This document shows positions 56,992 to 64,000 of a stretch of 64,000 bases of DNA, piece by piece. This stretch comes from an uncultured Clostridia bacterium (lineage in GTDB: Bacteria > Bacillota > Clostridia > Christensenellales > UBA1242). A program made the translations under genes and the position numbers. How positions within the stretch are numbered: the first letter of the stretch is position 1; each line of letters begins with the position of its first letter. A model generated the notes under the pieces. That model saw nothing but the letters and a program-made list of their open reading frames with translations. It was not told the DNA's origin and ran no database searches. The stretch covers positions 1 to 64,000 of the forward strand of contig CAKVHC010000002.1 of the NCBI GenBank assembly GCA_934747805.1, given 5' to 3'.

Positions 56992-57768
56992 ATGTATAGA
57001 AAGTATGTTGGAATGCAGATAAAATCTTCGTTTGAATACAGGCTTAATATTCTTTTGGTCGCCATTTCTCAGGTAGTAGTGAGTTGTGCTGAACTTCTCT
57101 CGGTCTACCTAATGTTTATGCAGTTTGAGAGTGTCGGCAGTTGGGGATTTTACGAGTCTGCTCTGATGTTCGGCATTGTGACAACAGTCTTTTCACTGGC
57201 GGAATGTTTCGCACGTGGTTATGACGAGTTTCCCAAATTGATTAAGCACGGTGATTTGGACAGAATGCTTGTGCGTCCTGTAAATATCCATAAACAAATC
57301 TTTGGCTCAAAAACTGAATTCAACAAACTGGGCAGATCCATTTTGGGCATAGTGGTGTGCATAATTTCATTAACACACCTAAATATTGCGTGGAATGTTT
57401 GGAAAGTGGCGGTCTTTGCCCTTACCTTCGTTTGTGGATTCTTTGTCATACTTGGTTTGTTTATGATCGGTGCTGGCATTAGCGTGTTTAGCGTGGAGAA
57501 TTTGGAGTTTATTAACATTATAACCAATGGCAGTAAGGAAATTGCGTTCTATCCGCTGGATATATATAAAAAGTGGTTATCTCGAATTTTTACTTTTGTT
57601 ATTCCTATCGCATGCTTCAACTATTTGCCAATAAATTTCATTTTGGGTAAGGGAAGTTTGTCGCCAGTGCTTTATGGATTGTCGCCATTACTGGGGATTG
57701 TATTTTTCATACCATGCTTGTTGTTTATGAATTGGAGTTTGACAAAATATAAAGGTACAGGAACGTAA
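56992..57768 (+). CDS. ABC-2 type transporter permease, subunit 2
   Basis: 258 residues with six predicted helices. KYVGMQIKSSFEYRLNILLVAIS at the start and IKHGDLDRMLVRPVNIHKQIFGS in the middle mirror the first permease (V-R-P-x-N-I), showing common origin. GGGAGG precedes the ATG. The exported substrate is unknown; lipid or small hydrophobic compounds are plausible for this group. Confidence 0.85.
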   Translation: MYRKYVGMQIKSSFEYRLNILLVAISQVVVSCAELLSVYLMFMQFESVGSWGFYESALMFGIVTTVFSLAECFARGYDEFPKLIKHGDLDRMLVRPVNIHKQIFGSKTEFNKLGRSILGIVVCIISLTHLNIAWNVWKVAVFALTFVCGFFVILGLFMIGAGISVFSVENLEFINIITNGSKEIAFYPLDIYKKWLSRIFTFVIPIACFNYLPINFILGKGSLSPVLYGLSPLLGIVFFIPCLLFMNWSLTKYKGTGT

Positions 57769-57791
57769 TAGTTGACTGACAAAATTTAATG

Positions 57792-57821
57792 AAAAAGTCC
57801 AAGCTTGTCTTGGACTTTTTG
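57792..57821 (+). terminator. Intrinsic terminator
   Basis: AAAAAGTCCAAG, loop, CTTGGACTTTTT. Confidence 0.88.
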
Positions 57822-57869
57822 CGTTTTATGACTTATTTTGATGGAATGTAGAACATGAATAAAAATTAG

Positions 57870-57898
57870 TAGACAGTTAAAACTAAATATGCTATATT
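57870..57898 (+). promoter_or_regulatory. Promoter of the 57921 lipoprotein
   Basis: TAGACA 57870-57875, a 17-bp spacer and TATATT 57893-57898. Confidence 0.65.
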
Positions 57899-57920
57899 CA
57901 ATGTAGTAAAGGAGAAAATT

Positions 57921-58604
57921 ATGAAAAAGTTTTTTAGTTTTTTGTTGGCGATATGCTTTATCGTTCCGCTAGCTTTTGTATTGTCGGCGTGTGGCGATAA
58001 TGAAGTCGTGGTCAACGTTGCAACAATTGAAGAGTTGTTGACTGCAGTCGATGGTGACAATGACGTTATCAAATTGACTGAAGACATGGAAGCAACTAGT
58101 GCTATTGTTGTGAAGCGCAAAGTTACATTCGACCTTAATGGCAAAACACTTACAGGCGACGGCGATTATGGTGTGATTTATGCACAGGAAAATGCTGACA
58201 TCACAATCACTGGTAACGGCAAAATTGTTGCTAAGGAAAGTGCCGACCATTATGCAATGGTTATTTGGGCAAAGGATAACTCAAAAGTAAAGATTGAAAA
58301 CGGCACATTTACACAGGCAATCACTGGTAAAGATACGCAATATGATATGATTTATATCACGGGTAGTGCTCAGTTGACAATCGAAGGCGGCAAATTTGAC
58401 TGCCATACACCAAAATGGACGCTCAATATTCAAGACAAAGATGCTACAACTGCCAAATTTATCGTTAAAGGTGGAGAATTTAAATCTTACGATCCTGCTA
58501 ATGTCACTACAGAACCAAAAGAATCAAACGTAACAAGTTTCTTGCCAAAGGGTTATAAATCCACCTACAACGAGACTACACAATATTACACAGTTAGTAA
58601 ATAA
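57921..58604 (+). CDS. Lipoprotein with right-handed beta-helix-like domain
   Basis: 227 residues. Lipobox LSAC with Cys24. The mature part contains regularly spaced short strands: VTFDLNGKTLTGDGDYGVIY, ADITITGNGKIVAKES, KVKIENGTFTQAITG, LTIEGGKFDCHTP, KFIVKGGEFKSYDP. The recurring x-I-x-G-G/N-G-x-F pattern fits a pectate-lyase-like or autotransporter-like beta-helix on the cell surface. AAAGGAG precedes the ATG. No catalytic residues are apparent, so a carbohydrate-binding or adhesive role is more likely than lyase activity. Confidence 0.82.
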   Translation: MKKFFSFLLAICFIVPLAFVLSACGDNEVVVNVATIEELLTAVDGDNDVIKLTEDMEATSAIVVKRKVTFDLNGKTLTGDGDYGVIYAQENADITITGNGKIVAKESADHYAMVIWAKDNSKVKIENGTFTQAITGKDTQYDMIYITGSAQLTIEGGKFDCHTPKWTLNIQDKDATTAKFIVKGGEFKSYDPANVTTEPKESNVTSFLPKGYKSTYNETTQYYTVSK

Positions 58605-58628
58605 AAAAAGCCGATTTCGGCTTTTTTT
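58603..58628. terminator. Bidirectional terminator
   Basis: AAAAAAAGCCGA, short loop, TCGGCTTTTTTT, between convergent genes. Confidence 0.85.
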
Positions 58629-58658
58629 ATTTTTTTCATAATTAATTAAAATAATTAA

Positions 58659-59783
58659 TTAGTTTTTGGATGCTGTATTTTCAGTTTGAATTTGATTTTG
58701 TTGTGACTTGGCATAGTCTTGAGCTAGGCTAACGAAGTTGGCTCCAAGCAAGGTTTGACATGCCTTGTCCACGGTCATCTCGTGTGTGTGGTCGAGATAG
58801 TTTTGGAAGGTGGTTAGCATCTGCTCTTTTTCAGTTTTAGTAGAATTGTTGAATTTATCAATCCACCTGTCTGCAACGACTCTGCCGACGACGTATCTAA
58901 ACATATGTGAACTGTTACTTTCAGACACCATTTTTTCAATACGGCTGGCAAGTTGTTTCCTGCCCGTGCGCATGTAATTGGTATAGAGTTTGTTAAGTGA
59001 TTTTTCGCTCATATCTCCATTTAGGTCACGAATGATGTCGCTCTCTTCACGAACGACGTTGATGTCGTGTTGTAGACTGTTGCGTGCTCCTTGCTCGTAG
59101 TTTTGCATGTCTTCTTGTGTATAAATATTATTAGACAAGAGGTATTGATTAAATAGGGCTTCCACAATATGGCTTTCAATTTCACCAACACTTTGAGCGT
59201 CGGCTTTGAATCTAGTGTAGTCCTCAATTTCCTTTTTGCTTGCTCCACTACGTATGAGCTGGATGAGATGTTGGTGGTGCGAACTGAGAGCATGAGCGGT
59301 TTCGTGAGCCGTCGTTCGTAGGTCGTCTAGCGAGCCATGTATGTAAATGTCAAAATTTAAATGCATATTTGACCCATTTTGCCCAACACTACTTGATCGA
59401 TGGTCACCTTTTGGAACTTGTATAAATTGTACATGGCTGTTGCCGTTTTCGTCAATGAAATAGGGGTGAGTCTTGTCCAAAATTTGTTTGGCTTCATCTG
59501 CTTTTTGTGGCATACACTTATCAAAAAAATCTTTCACTAAATCAGTCCATTTCTTCTCGTCGAATGGTAAATCTCGATCGTGTTTGCAAGGGCCGGTTTT
59601 CAAACTATCCTCGATAATTGCCAGTGATTGCAACTTGCTAATATCTCCATTCGTCGACGCAGTTAAAAAGTCTAAAAACTCTTTTGAATGTCTGCACTTG
59701 TCCGCAAAACGACGTGCAAATTCGGTGTCAAATTTTTTGCTTGGTACGAATATTGATTTAACTTTATCAATAATATTTGCCAT
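58659..59783 (-). CDS. Cytosolic HExxH (gluzincin-like) protein of unknown target
   Basis: 374 residues without signal peptide or TM segment. HETAH at 160-164 is a zinc-metalloprotease motif in the context LRTTAHETAHALSSHH. About 40 residues later, GEIESHIVEALFNQYLL offers Glu201, Glu203 or Glu209 as third ligand in a spacing reminiscent of gluzincins such as M3. The rest is helical, and the N-terminal 100 residues are Lys/Cys-rich. GGATGAAAC upstream of the ATG is a modest ribosome site. It stands alone under a consensus promoter. A regulatory or immunity-type peptidase, or an exported effector using an unseen route, are both possible. Confidence 0.7.
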   Translation of the reverse strand: MANIIDKVKSIFVPSKKFDTEFARRFADKCRHSKEFLDFLTASTNGDISKLQSLAIIEDSLKTGPCKHDRDLPFDEKKWTDLVKDFFDKCMPQKADEAKQILDKTHPYFIDENGNSHVQFIQVPKGDHRSSSVGQNGSNMHLNFDIYIHGSLDDLRTTAHETAHALSSHHQHLIQLIRSGASKKEIEDYTRFKADAQSVGEIESHIVEALFNQYLLSNNIYTQEDMQNYEQGARNSLQHDINVVREESDIIRDLNGDMSEKSLNKLYTNYMRTGRKQLASRIEKMVSESNSSHMFRYVVGRVVADRWIDKFNNSTKTEKEQMLTTFQNYLDHTHEMTVDKACQTLLGANFVSLAQDYAKSQQNQIQTENTASKN

Positions 59784-59803
59784 TGTTTCATCCTTATACG
59801 CCC

Positions 59804-59832
59804 ATTATACATTAGTTGGAGTGTTATGTCAA
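59804..59832 (-). promoter_or_regulatory. Consensus promoter of the HExxH gene
   Basis: On the minus strand, TTGACA (59832-59827), a 17-bp spacer and TATAAT (59809-59804). Confidence 0.85.
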
Positions 59833-59886
59833 CCTTAAAAATTTATAGTTTAATTTTGACCAATCTCAAATCTTTGCATAATTGTT

Positions 59887-59914
59887 TTGAATAGTTATCT
59901 CGATATGTTACAAT
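59887..59914 (+). promoter_or_regulatory. Promoter of the MazG-like gene
   Basis: TTGAAT 59887-59892, a 16-bp spacer and TACAAT 59909-59914. Confidence 0.65.
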
Positions 59915-59943
59915 TAAAATATTAAACATAAAGGAGAAACAAA

Positions 59944-60240
59944 ATGCAAAATAAAGTTAAAATTTTTAATGAAAGTATGCAATGTCACAGGACGCCAATG
60001 CCTTGCTCTGCTAGATTGCTAGATATTGTTAGCGAATTGGGCGAATTAGGTAAGGAATATTTGAAGGCAACGAAATATGGCACACAACCAATGGAACTAA
60101 CCGAAGACTTCATCTTGGAATTTGGCGATGTTTTATACTCCTTACTCAGTCTTGCCAATGAAATGAACATTGATGCGAATGACGCATTAGACAAAGTGAT
60201 AACTAAATATCAAAATAGAATAAACAAAATGGTAACCTAG
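59944..60240 (+). CDS. MazG-like nucleotide pyrophosphohydrolase
   Basis: 98 residues, all-alpha NTP-PPase. The metal-binding ExxE...ExxD pattern is visible as SELGELGKEYL (about 36-46) and LEFGDVLYSLLSLANEM (about 64-80). AAGGAG precedes the ATG. Family members hydrolyse non-canonical or excess (d)NTPs, or assist in starvation and phage responses. It is the last gene before the tRNA-Leu fragments and presumed island boundary. Confidence 0.85.
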   Translation: MQNKVKIFNESMQCHRTPMPCSARLLDIVSELGELGKEYLKATKYGTQPMELTEDFILEFGDVLYSLLSLANEMNIDANDALDKVITKYQNRINKMVT

Positions 60241-60300
60241 GAAGCGGTAGATAGTTAGTTGTTTCTATATTCAGGCTAAATTAACATATAATTGGATTAA

Positions 60301-60358
60301 AATAAAAAAAACAGGTTAAACCTATTTTTTAGCATCGTGGTGTCGAAGGCGGGACTTG
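60301..60358 (-). repeat. Degenerate first copy of terminator plus tRNA-Leu 3' end
   Basis: AATAAAAAAAACAGGT, loop, ACCTATTT, then GGTGTCGAAGGCGGGACTTG at 60339-60358. The last 20 bases match the T-arm/acceptor end of the second copy (60487-60506) with two differences, and the hairpin is shared. Between the copies, 60359-60447 contains no gene; GGCGTCGAAGACGACGGGAC at 60389 may be a further eroded copy. Confidence 0.65.
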
Positions 60359-60447
60359 TCTATGCGACGATAGTCGTATATTTCGGGTGGCGTCGAAGAC
60401 GACGGGACCCCGAATACAAGGTGAAAGTCTCTTGATAGAGTAATATG

Positions 60448-60474
60448 AATAAAAAAAACAGGTGCAACCTGTTT
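60448..60474 (-). terminator. Terminator of the truncated tRNA-Leu copy
   Basis: AAACAGGT-GCA-ACCTGTTT with an A8 run to its left, giving a U-tract on the minus strand. Confidence 0.75.
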
Positions 60475-60485
60475 AATTATAAATC

Positions 60486-60540
60486 TGGTGCCGAAGGTGG
60501 GACTTGAACCCACATGAAGTTGCCCTCGCAAGATTTTGAG
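60486..60540 (-). tRNA. tRNA-Leu 3' fragment (from anticodon CAA to CCA), probable att site
   Basis: On the minus strand the 55 nt run from CTCAAAA (anticodon loop, CAA) through the variable arm GAGGGCAACTTC, the T arm GTGGGTTCAAGTCCCAC and the acceptor end CTTCGGCACCA. The 5' half (acceptor, D arm, 5' anticodon stem) is absent; the sequence beyond the anticodon loop is unrelated. A 3' tRNA fragment starting at the anticodon loop is the classic scar of tyrosine-recombinase integration. By orientation the element lies to the right. Confidence 0.82.
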
Positions 60541-61160
60541 TTATTTATATGGTGTTTTGTTTGGTGTTGTTTCTTACTGTTTTGCATTAGTTAAAGCCTT
60601 ATAGAAGTCCTATAAATAAAGGGAGTTCCGCATATTGATTCGTTATTTTATGTTATATTGTGTTATATGATATTTAGTCGTTGTTTTTAAGAGTTTCTCA
60701 AAAAGAGAGGGGTGAGTGGATTTGAAGGCGAAGGCGGAATAGCCATTTATTATTTCGTTATGTGGGGCAAAGATAGAATAGTTTCACCATGGTGTGCAAA
60801 AAAAATTTGGTTTAAAATTTACACTAAGGTGGGGCAAACCATTGGATTTTTTACTGACAATATGCTAACATATAAAAACAATCACAAACAAAAAGATTAA
60901 ACCGCTTAATATAAAAATCTATAAAAATTTGCAAAATATAGACAAGGTAACCAAACAGGGAATAAACCAAAACCACTTAAAATTACCCATTAGTGTGCAA
61001 TATTTTGGGCTAATTTTACCAAATTTATAGTTCGCTGCACTCTGTTGGTGGCACAATTAGCTTTTGCAAGACGCAAAAACACAGCCCCAAAGCAGTTTTG
61101 TGATTTATAAAATATTTATAAAATGGATACAAACAAAAAAGTAAGAATGAGGTAAAATTA
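60541..61160. other. Gene-poor left end of presumed genomic island
   Basis: 620 bp with no convincing gene. Two TGGTGTT copies near 60550-60570 and repeated GTTATAT near 60650-60670 could be recombinase arm sites. A 62-codon frame at 60712-60900 starting with GTG has no ribosome site of note or recognisable product. GAGG just before 61161 is the ribosome site of the protease gene. No integrase is visible here. Confidence 0.4.
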
Positions 61161-64000
61161 ATGAAAAATTTTGATAAAAAAATAAATGCCGCCATAATAA
61201 TTACCGTGATCCTCGTTTTTAGCTTTTTTGGTGTTGAAATAGTGAAATTTGGTACTAACTTAAATAATTCAGAATTCCAAAAAGTTGCAAACGTTCACAG
61301 TCTTTCGGTGAGAAATGAGGCAAAAACGACAACGCAAGTAAACCTTGGCGACTATATAATTCTTGGCAAATACAATGGTAAAGACATTGTATGGAGGTGT
61401 GTAAGTAATGATGAAAGTGGCACACTTATGCTTGCCGACAGTATAATAGATATTTTTCCGTATGACGCCATTACAAGCGACAATAATCGCTCAAAATCTC
61501 ACAGTCGTGATTATAGACGTGACACCTACGGCTCTAACTATTGGAAGGATAGCAATATGCGTTCGTGGTTAAACTCTATCGCTGAAGTGGGCGAGGTAAA
61601 GTGGCTATGTGGTAATCCTCCAAAAGAGAACCATGTAGACGGCAACGCTTACGACCAGAAAGCGGGATTTTTGAATGATTTTTTAAGGGCGGAAATTGCC
61701 GCAATTAAAACCGTTACCCAGCGTTCGCTTGTGTCGCACCCAGAATATAAGCGAGGAATTTATGATGGAGATGGCCGTTCAGATTTAGAATTAAATGCAG
61801 ATATTCAAAATGTTGCCAAAAACTATGATAGTGTTTATGGCGAAAACTCAACCGAAAAGGTTTTTTTGCTTGATGTTAAGCAAGTAAACACCGTTTGGAG
61901 AAACCTTGGTAGTTATTATGTTGGAAAAAATGAGCAAGGTGCAAATTGGCCATATTGGTTAAGAACTCCGGTAACCGATTGCAATCACGATATGCGGTAT
62001 GTTCACAACAATGGAACAATAGGCAGAGAGTCGCCACAACGCAGTTATATTGGAGTTAGGCCTGCCTTTTATCTTGATACAGACTATTATGTGGCAACTT
62101 CTGGTAGCGGAACTAAAGCAAGTCCGTATATAGGCTCCGCTCCTAATAAAGTTGAGGCCGATTATACCGTTGCAGAGCCAAATGACGACCCAAACCAAGA
62201 GTGGGACATAAGCACAGACCAAAAACTTACGCTTGACCTTGGTCCATACTATTCTAGTGATGGCAAATACTCAAATCCAACAATTCCTGTATACACCATT
62301 CAAAAAACAAGAAGCGACACAGAAAATATGGTAATTGTTATTTGTGGCGAAGGATATACCAAAAGTCAACAACAAAAATTTATAAACGATGTAAAAAAAG
62401 TGTGGAGAGGTGCCATGCAATACGAACCCTATCGCAGTTTTGCTGATAGATTTAATGTGTATGCTCTTTGCACGGCGTCTGAGTCTAGTTTTGAAAACGG
62501 CGGAAGCACATTTTTTGATGTGGTTGTAGGTTCTAACAATTCTTCGTCTATATCAACCAATTTGGGAAATCGTTGGAAAAACCATATTTTTGAAAGGTGT
62601 ATTGGTCCTACATTTATAGAGCAAATTCATGATTCACATATTCCTAACAACACAGACCACAACACAATGTATTGGAATGACGACGAGCAATATCCACCAT
62701 ATTATTATGTGCATAATTATATAAACCAGTTTGCCTTGCTGGTTAATACTAGTCGAAACTTTGGAGATGCATATAACAATTTAAAATTTGGTTTTCATTA
62801 TTTTATAACTCCATCGGATAGTTATCGCGCCAAGCAAGCTTTTGCACATGAGCTTGGTCACGGGTTGCTAGGGCTTGGCGATGAATATATGACCAGTGCC
62901 AAACCAGAAACGGACTATACTTCGCTAAATGTGGCATATACTCCTAACCCAGAGCAAGTAAAGTGGAAAAAATTGCTAGGATTTAGAAAAACTTTTACTT
63001 GTAAAACAGCGGAAACTAATACTACTTACAATTCTAGTTATGAGTGTATTATGCGAGATACAAACTACCAGTTTTGTGAAGTTTGCAAATTGCAAGGGTA
63101 CAAAAGATTATCTCAACTTGTAAGTGGCAAAAGCCTTTATGTTGCCGACCCCGAAGTAAAAAAATACACCGGTCAATATTCAGATTTGTCTGCCTTTGCA
63201 GATACTACATACAACGGATATGCAAACTTTGCAAGTTATCGCAATACGGTATTGCTTAGTGGTGTAGACAAAAACAAATTTAACAAAAATTTGGCTGGCG
63301 AAAAAATTGAACTCCGCACAATTGTTCAAAATCTGTCAGATAGTATAACCCGTTACATTACTATCAAAGTGTGGATAAAGCGGACAGACGGAAGTATAGC
63401 AACTACAACTGGCGGACAAAGGCTAGAAACCTCGCAAACATTTACCATTCCTATATGGGAAGAAAAAAGTAAGTTTTGGCCAAGGGGTGCTCTAGAATAC
63501 AATGGCAGTGTTTTGGATTCAGGACTAGAAAATTGCTCAATAATTTACCAAATTCCGGCAGATGCCGACCTAAAAGAGGGCGATACTATTGCCTTTTTGA
63601 TATCTGATGAAAATGGAAATGTTTTATCGCACGACAATATCGAAACGCAGTCGTACGCAAATGTTAATATAGAGTACAGGTTTGAAGACGGTAGTGAAAT
63701 TCCTAATGTTTCAAAGGCCGTAATTCCTATGGCTGTTGGAAGCAATCTAAATTGGGAACCAGCTCAATCTTTTTATGGGAATACATTAAGTAGAGTAGAG
63801 GGGCTAAATCAAGTAGTAAGCGGTAGTGGTCAAACGGTAACATTCTATTATATCAAGCAAATCAACAACCATATTCATGATTGGGGAAAATGGGTAAGCA
63901 ATAACAACGGTACGCACACCCGAACTTGCAAAACAGATAGTAGCCACACCCAAACAACCAATTGTTTTGGCGGAAAGGCAACATGCACAACAAAAGCGGT
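61161..64000 (+). CDS. Large exported M64-family (IgA-peptidase type) zinc metalloprotease, 3' end outside window
   Basis: Open from ATG 61161 to the window end (946 codons, no stop). A signal/TM helix lies at about 10-28. Next is a DUF6273-like domain (about 62-320) with GDYIILGKYNGKDIVWRCV, SNYWKDSNMRSWLNS, WPYWLRTP and YIGVRPAFYL. The M64 peptidase domain (about 375-660) has NMVIVICGEGYTKSQQQKF, YRSFADRFNVYALC and the zinc motif HELGHGLLGLGDEY, HELGH at 563-567. A beta-rich domain, a MucBP-like segment (VNIEYRFEDGSEIPNVSK) and a Cys/His module (HDWGKWVSNNNGTHTRTCK) follow. M64 includes the Clostridium ramosum IgA protease, so cleavage of host immunoglobulin is possible but unproven. Probably carried by the tRNA-Leu island. 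Confidence 0.9.
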   Translation, partial: MKNFDKKINAAIIITVILVFSFFGVEIVKFGTNLNNSEFQKVANVHSLSVRNEAKTTTQVNLGDYIILGKYNGKDIVWRCVSNDESGTLMLADSIIDIFPYDAITSDNNRSKSHSRDYRRDTYGSNYWKDSNMRSWLNSIAEVGEVKWLCGNPPKENHVDGNAYDQKAGFLNDFLRAEIAAIKTVTQRSLVSHPEYKRGIYDGDGRSDLELNADIQNVAKNYDSVYGENSTEKVFLLDVKQVNTVWRNLGSYYVGKNEQGANWPYWLRTPVTDCNHDMRYVHNNGTIGRESPQRSYIGVRPAFYLDTDYYVATSGSGTKASPYIGSAPNKVEADYTVAEPNDDPNQEWDISTDQKLTLDLGPYYSSDGKYSNPTIPVYTIQKTRSDTENMVIVICGEGYTKSQQQKFINDVKKVWRGAMQYEPYRSFADRFNVYALCTASESSFENGGSTFFDVVVGSNNSSSISTNLGNRWKNHIFERCIGPTFIEQIHDSHIPNNTDHNTMYWNDDEQYPPYYYVHNYINQFALLVNTSRNFGDAYNNLKFGFHYFITPSDSYRAKQAFAHELGHGLLGLGDEYMTSAKPETDYTSLNVAYTPNPEQVKWKKLLGFRKTFTCKTAETNTTYNSSYECIMRDTNYQFCEVCKLQGYKRLSQLVSGKSLYVADPEVKKYTGQYSDLSAFADTTYNGYANFASYRNTVLLSGVDKNKFNKNLAGEKIELRTIVQNLSDSITRYITIKVWIKRTDGSIATTTGGQRLETSQTFTIPIWEEKSKFWPRGALEYNGSVLDSGLENCSIIYQIPADADLKEGDTIAFLISDENGNVLSHDNIETQSYANVNIEYRFEDGSEIPNVSKAVIPMAVGSNLNWEPAQSFYGNTLSRVEGLNQVVSGSGQTVTFYYIKQINNHIHDWGKWVSNNNGTHTRTCKTDSSHTQTTNCFGGKATCTTKA

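Noticed and set aside
60322..60531. 69-codon minus-strand frame across the tRNA-Leu fragments
   Set aside because: It reads through tRNA-derived sequence and a terminator; not a protein gene.
60712..60900. 62-codon frame starting GTG at the island's left end
   Set aside because: Upstream GAGAGGGG could act as a ribosome site, but the product has no recognisable features, and codon and amino-acid make-up (Trp/Lys/Ile rich) look like chance in AT-rich DNA.

Overview
The window is AT-rich bacterial chromosome with short intergenic gaps, strong sigma-A type promoters (TTGACA, 17 bp, TATAAT) and intrinsic terminators after most transcription units. The gene set (sepF, spmA/spmB, L9, class II Fic, XRE regulators, SipW-type signal peptides, many lipoproteins and no outer-membrane genes) points to a Gram-positive Bacillota, probably an uncultured clostridia-like lineage. 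A gut or host-associated habitat is an inference from the M64 (IgA-peptidase type) protease and the many adhesin-like surface proteins. TGA is used as a stop, so the genetic code looks standard.

Layout. 1-5.6 kb: end of ychF, then argS, dapA, rlmD and a small membrane protein. 5.6-9.1 kb: an XRE regulator divergent from a 966-aa VirB6/TrbL-like membrane protein, with three near-palindromic operators between them. 9.2-13.4 kb: tRNA-Asn, two exported proteins of unknown function, gltX. 13.5-17.4 kb: three SipW-type (TasA/camelysin-like) secreted proteins interleaved with a class II Fic protein and a candidate structured RNA. 17.4-25.3 kb: housekeeping genes (rplI, ppa, tRNA-Ser, tatD, rsmA, spmA/spmB, a metal-exporter-like permease) and decayed genes, including a fused iscR/iscS remnant.

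25.5-38.7 kb holds a 3254-codon surface protein, a 1019-codon cytosolic protein of unknown function and a small protein. 38.9-45.8 kb: sepF-lspA-rluD, then tig-clpP-clpX, then small genes including an orphan HicB-like antitoxin with an unknown partner. 45.8-48.6 kb: a GLUG-repeat surface protein whose frame is broken exactly at a tract of ten G. 48.7-53.2 kb: the str operon (rpsL-rpsG-fusA) and tuf. 53.2-58.6 kb: three lipoproteins and a three-gene ABC-2 exporter. 58.6-60.3 kb: a cytosolic HExxH protein and a MazG-like enzyme.

At 60.3-60.5 kb lie two tandem copies of a tRNA-Leu 3' end plus terminator. They look like attachment-site scars, and everything to their right, including a large M64 protease that runs off the window, is probably a genomic island. 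The themes most worth following are surface variation (poly-G switch, giant adhesin, island protease), promoters placed so that mRNAs would be leaderless, and two compact regulatory modules (XRE/VirB6-like and Fic/iteron).
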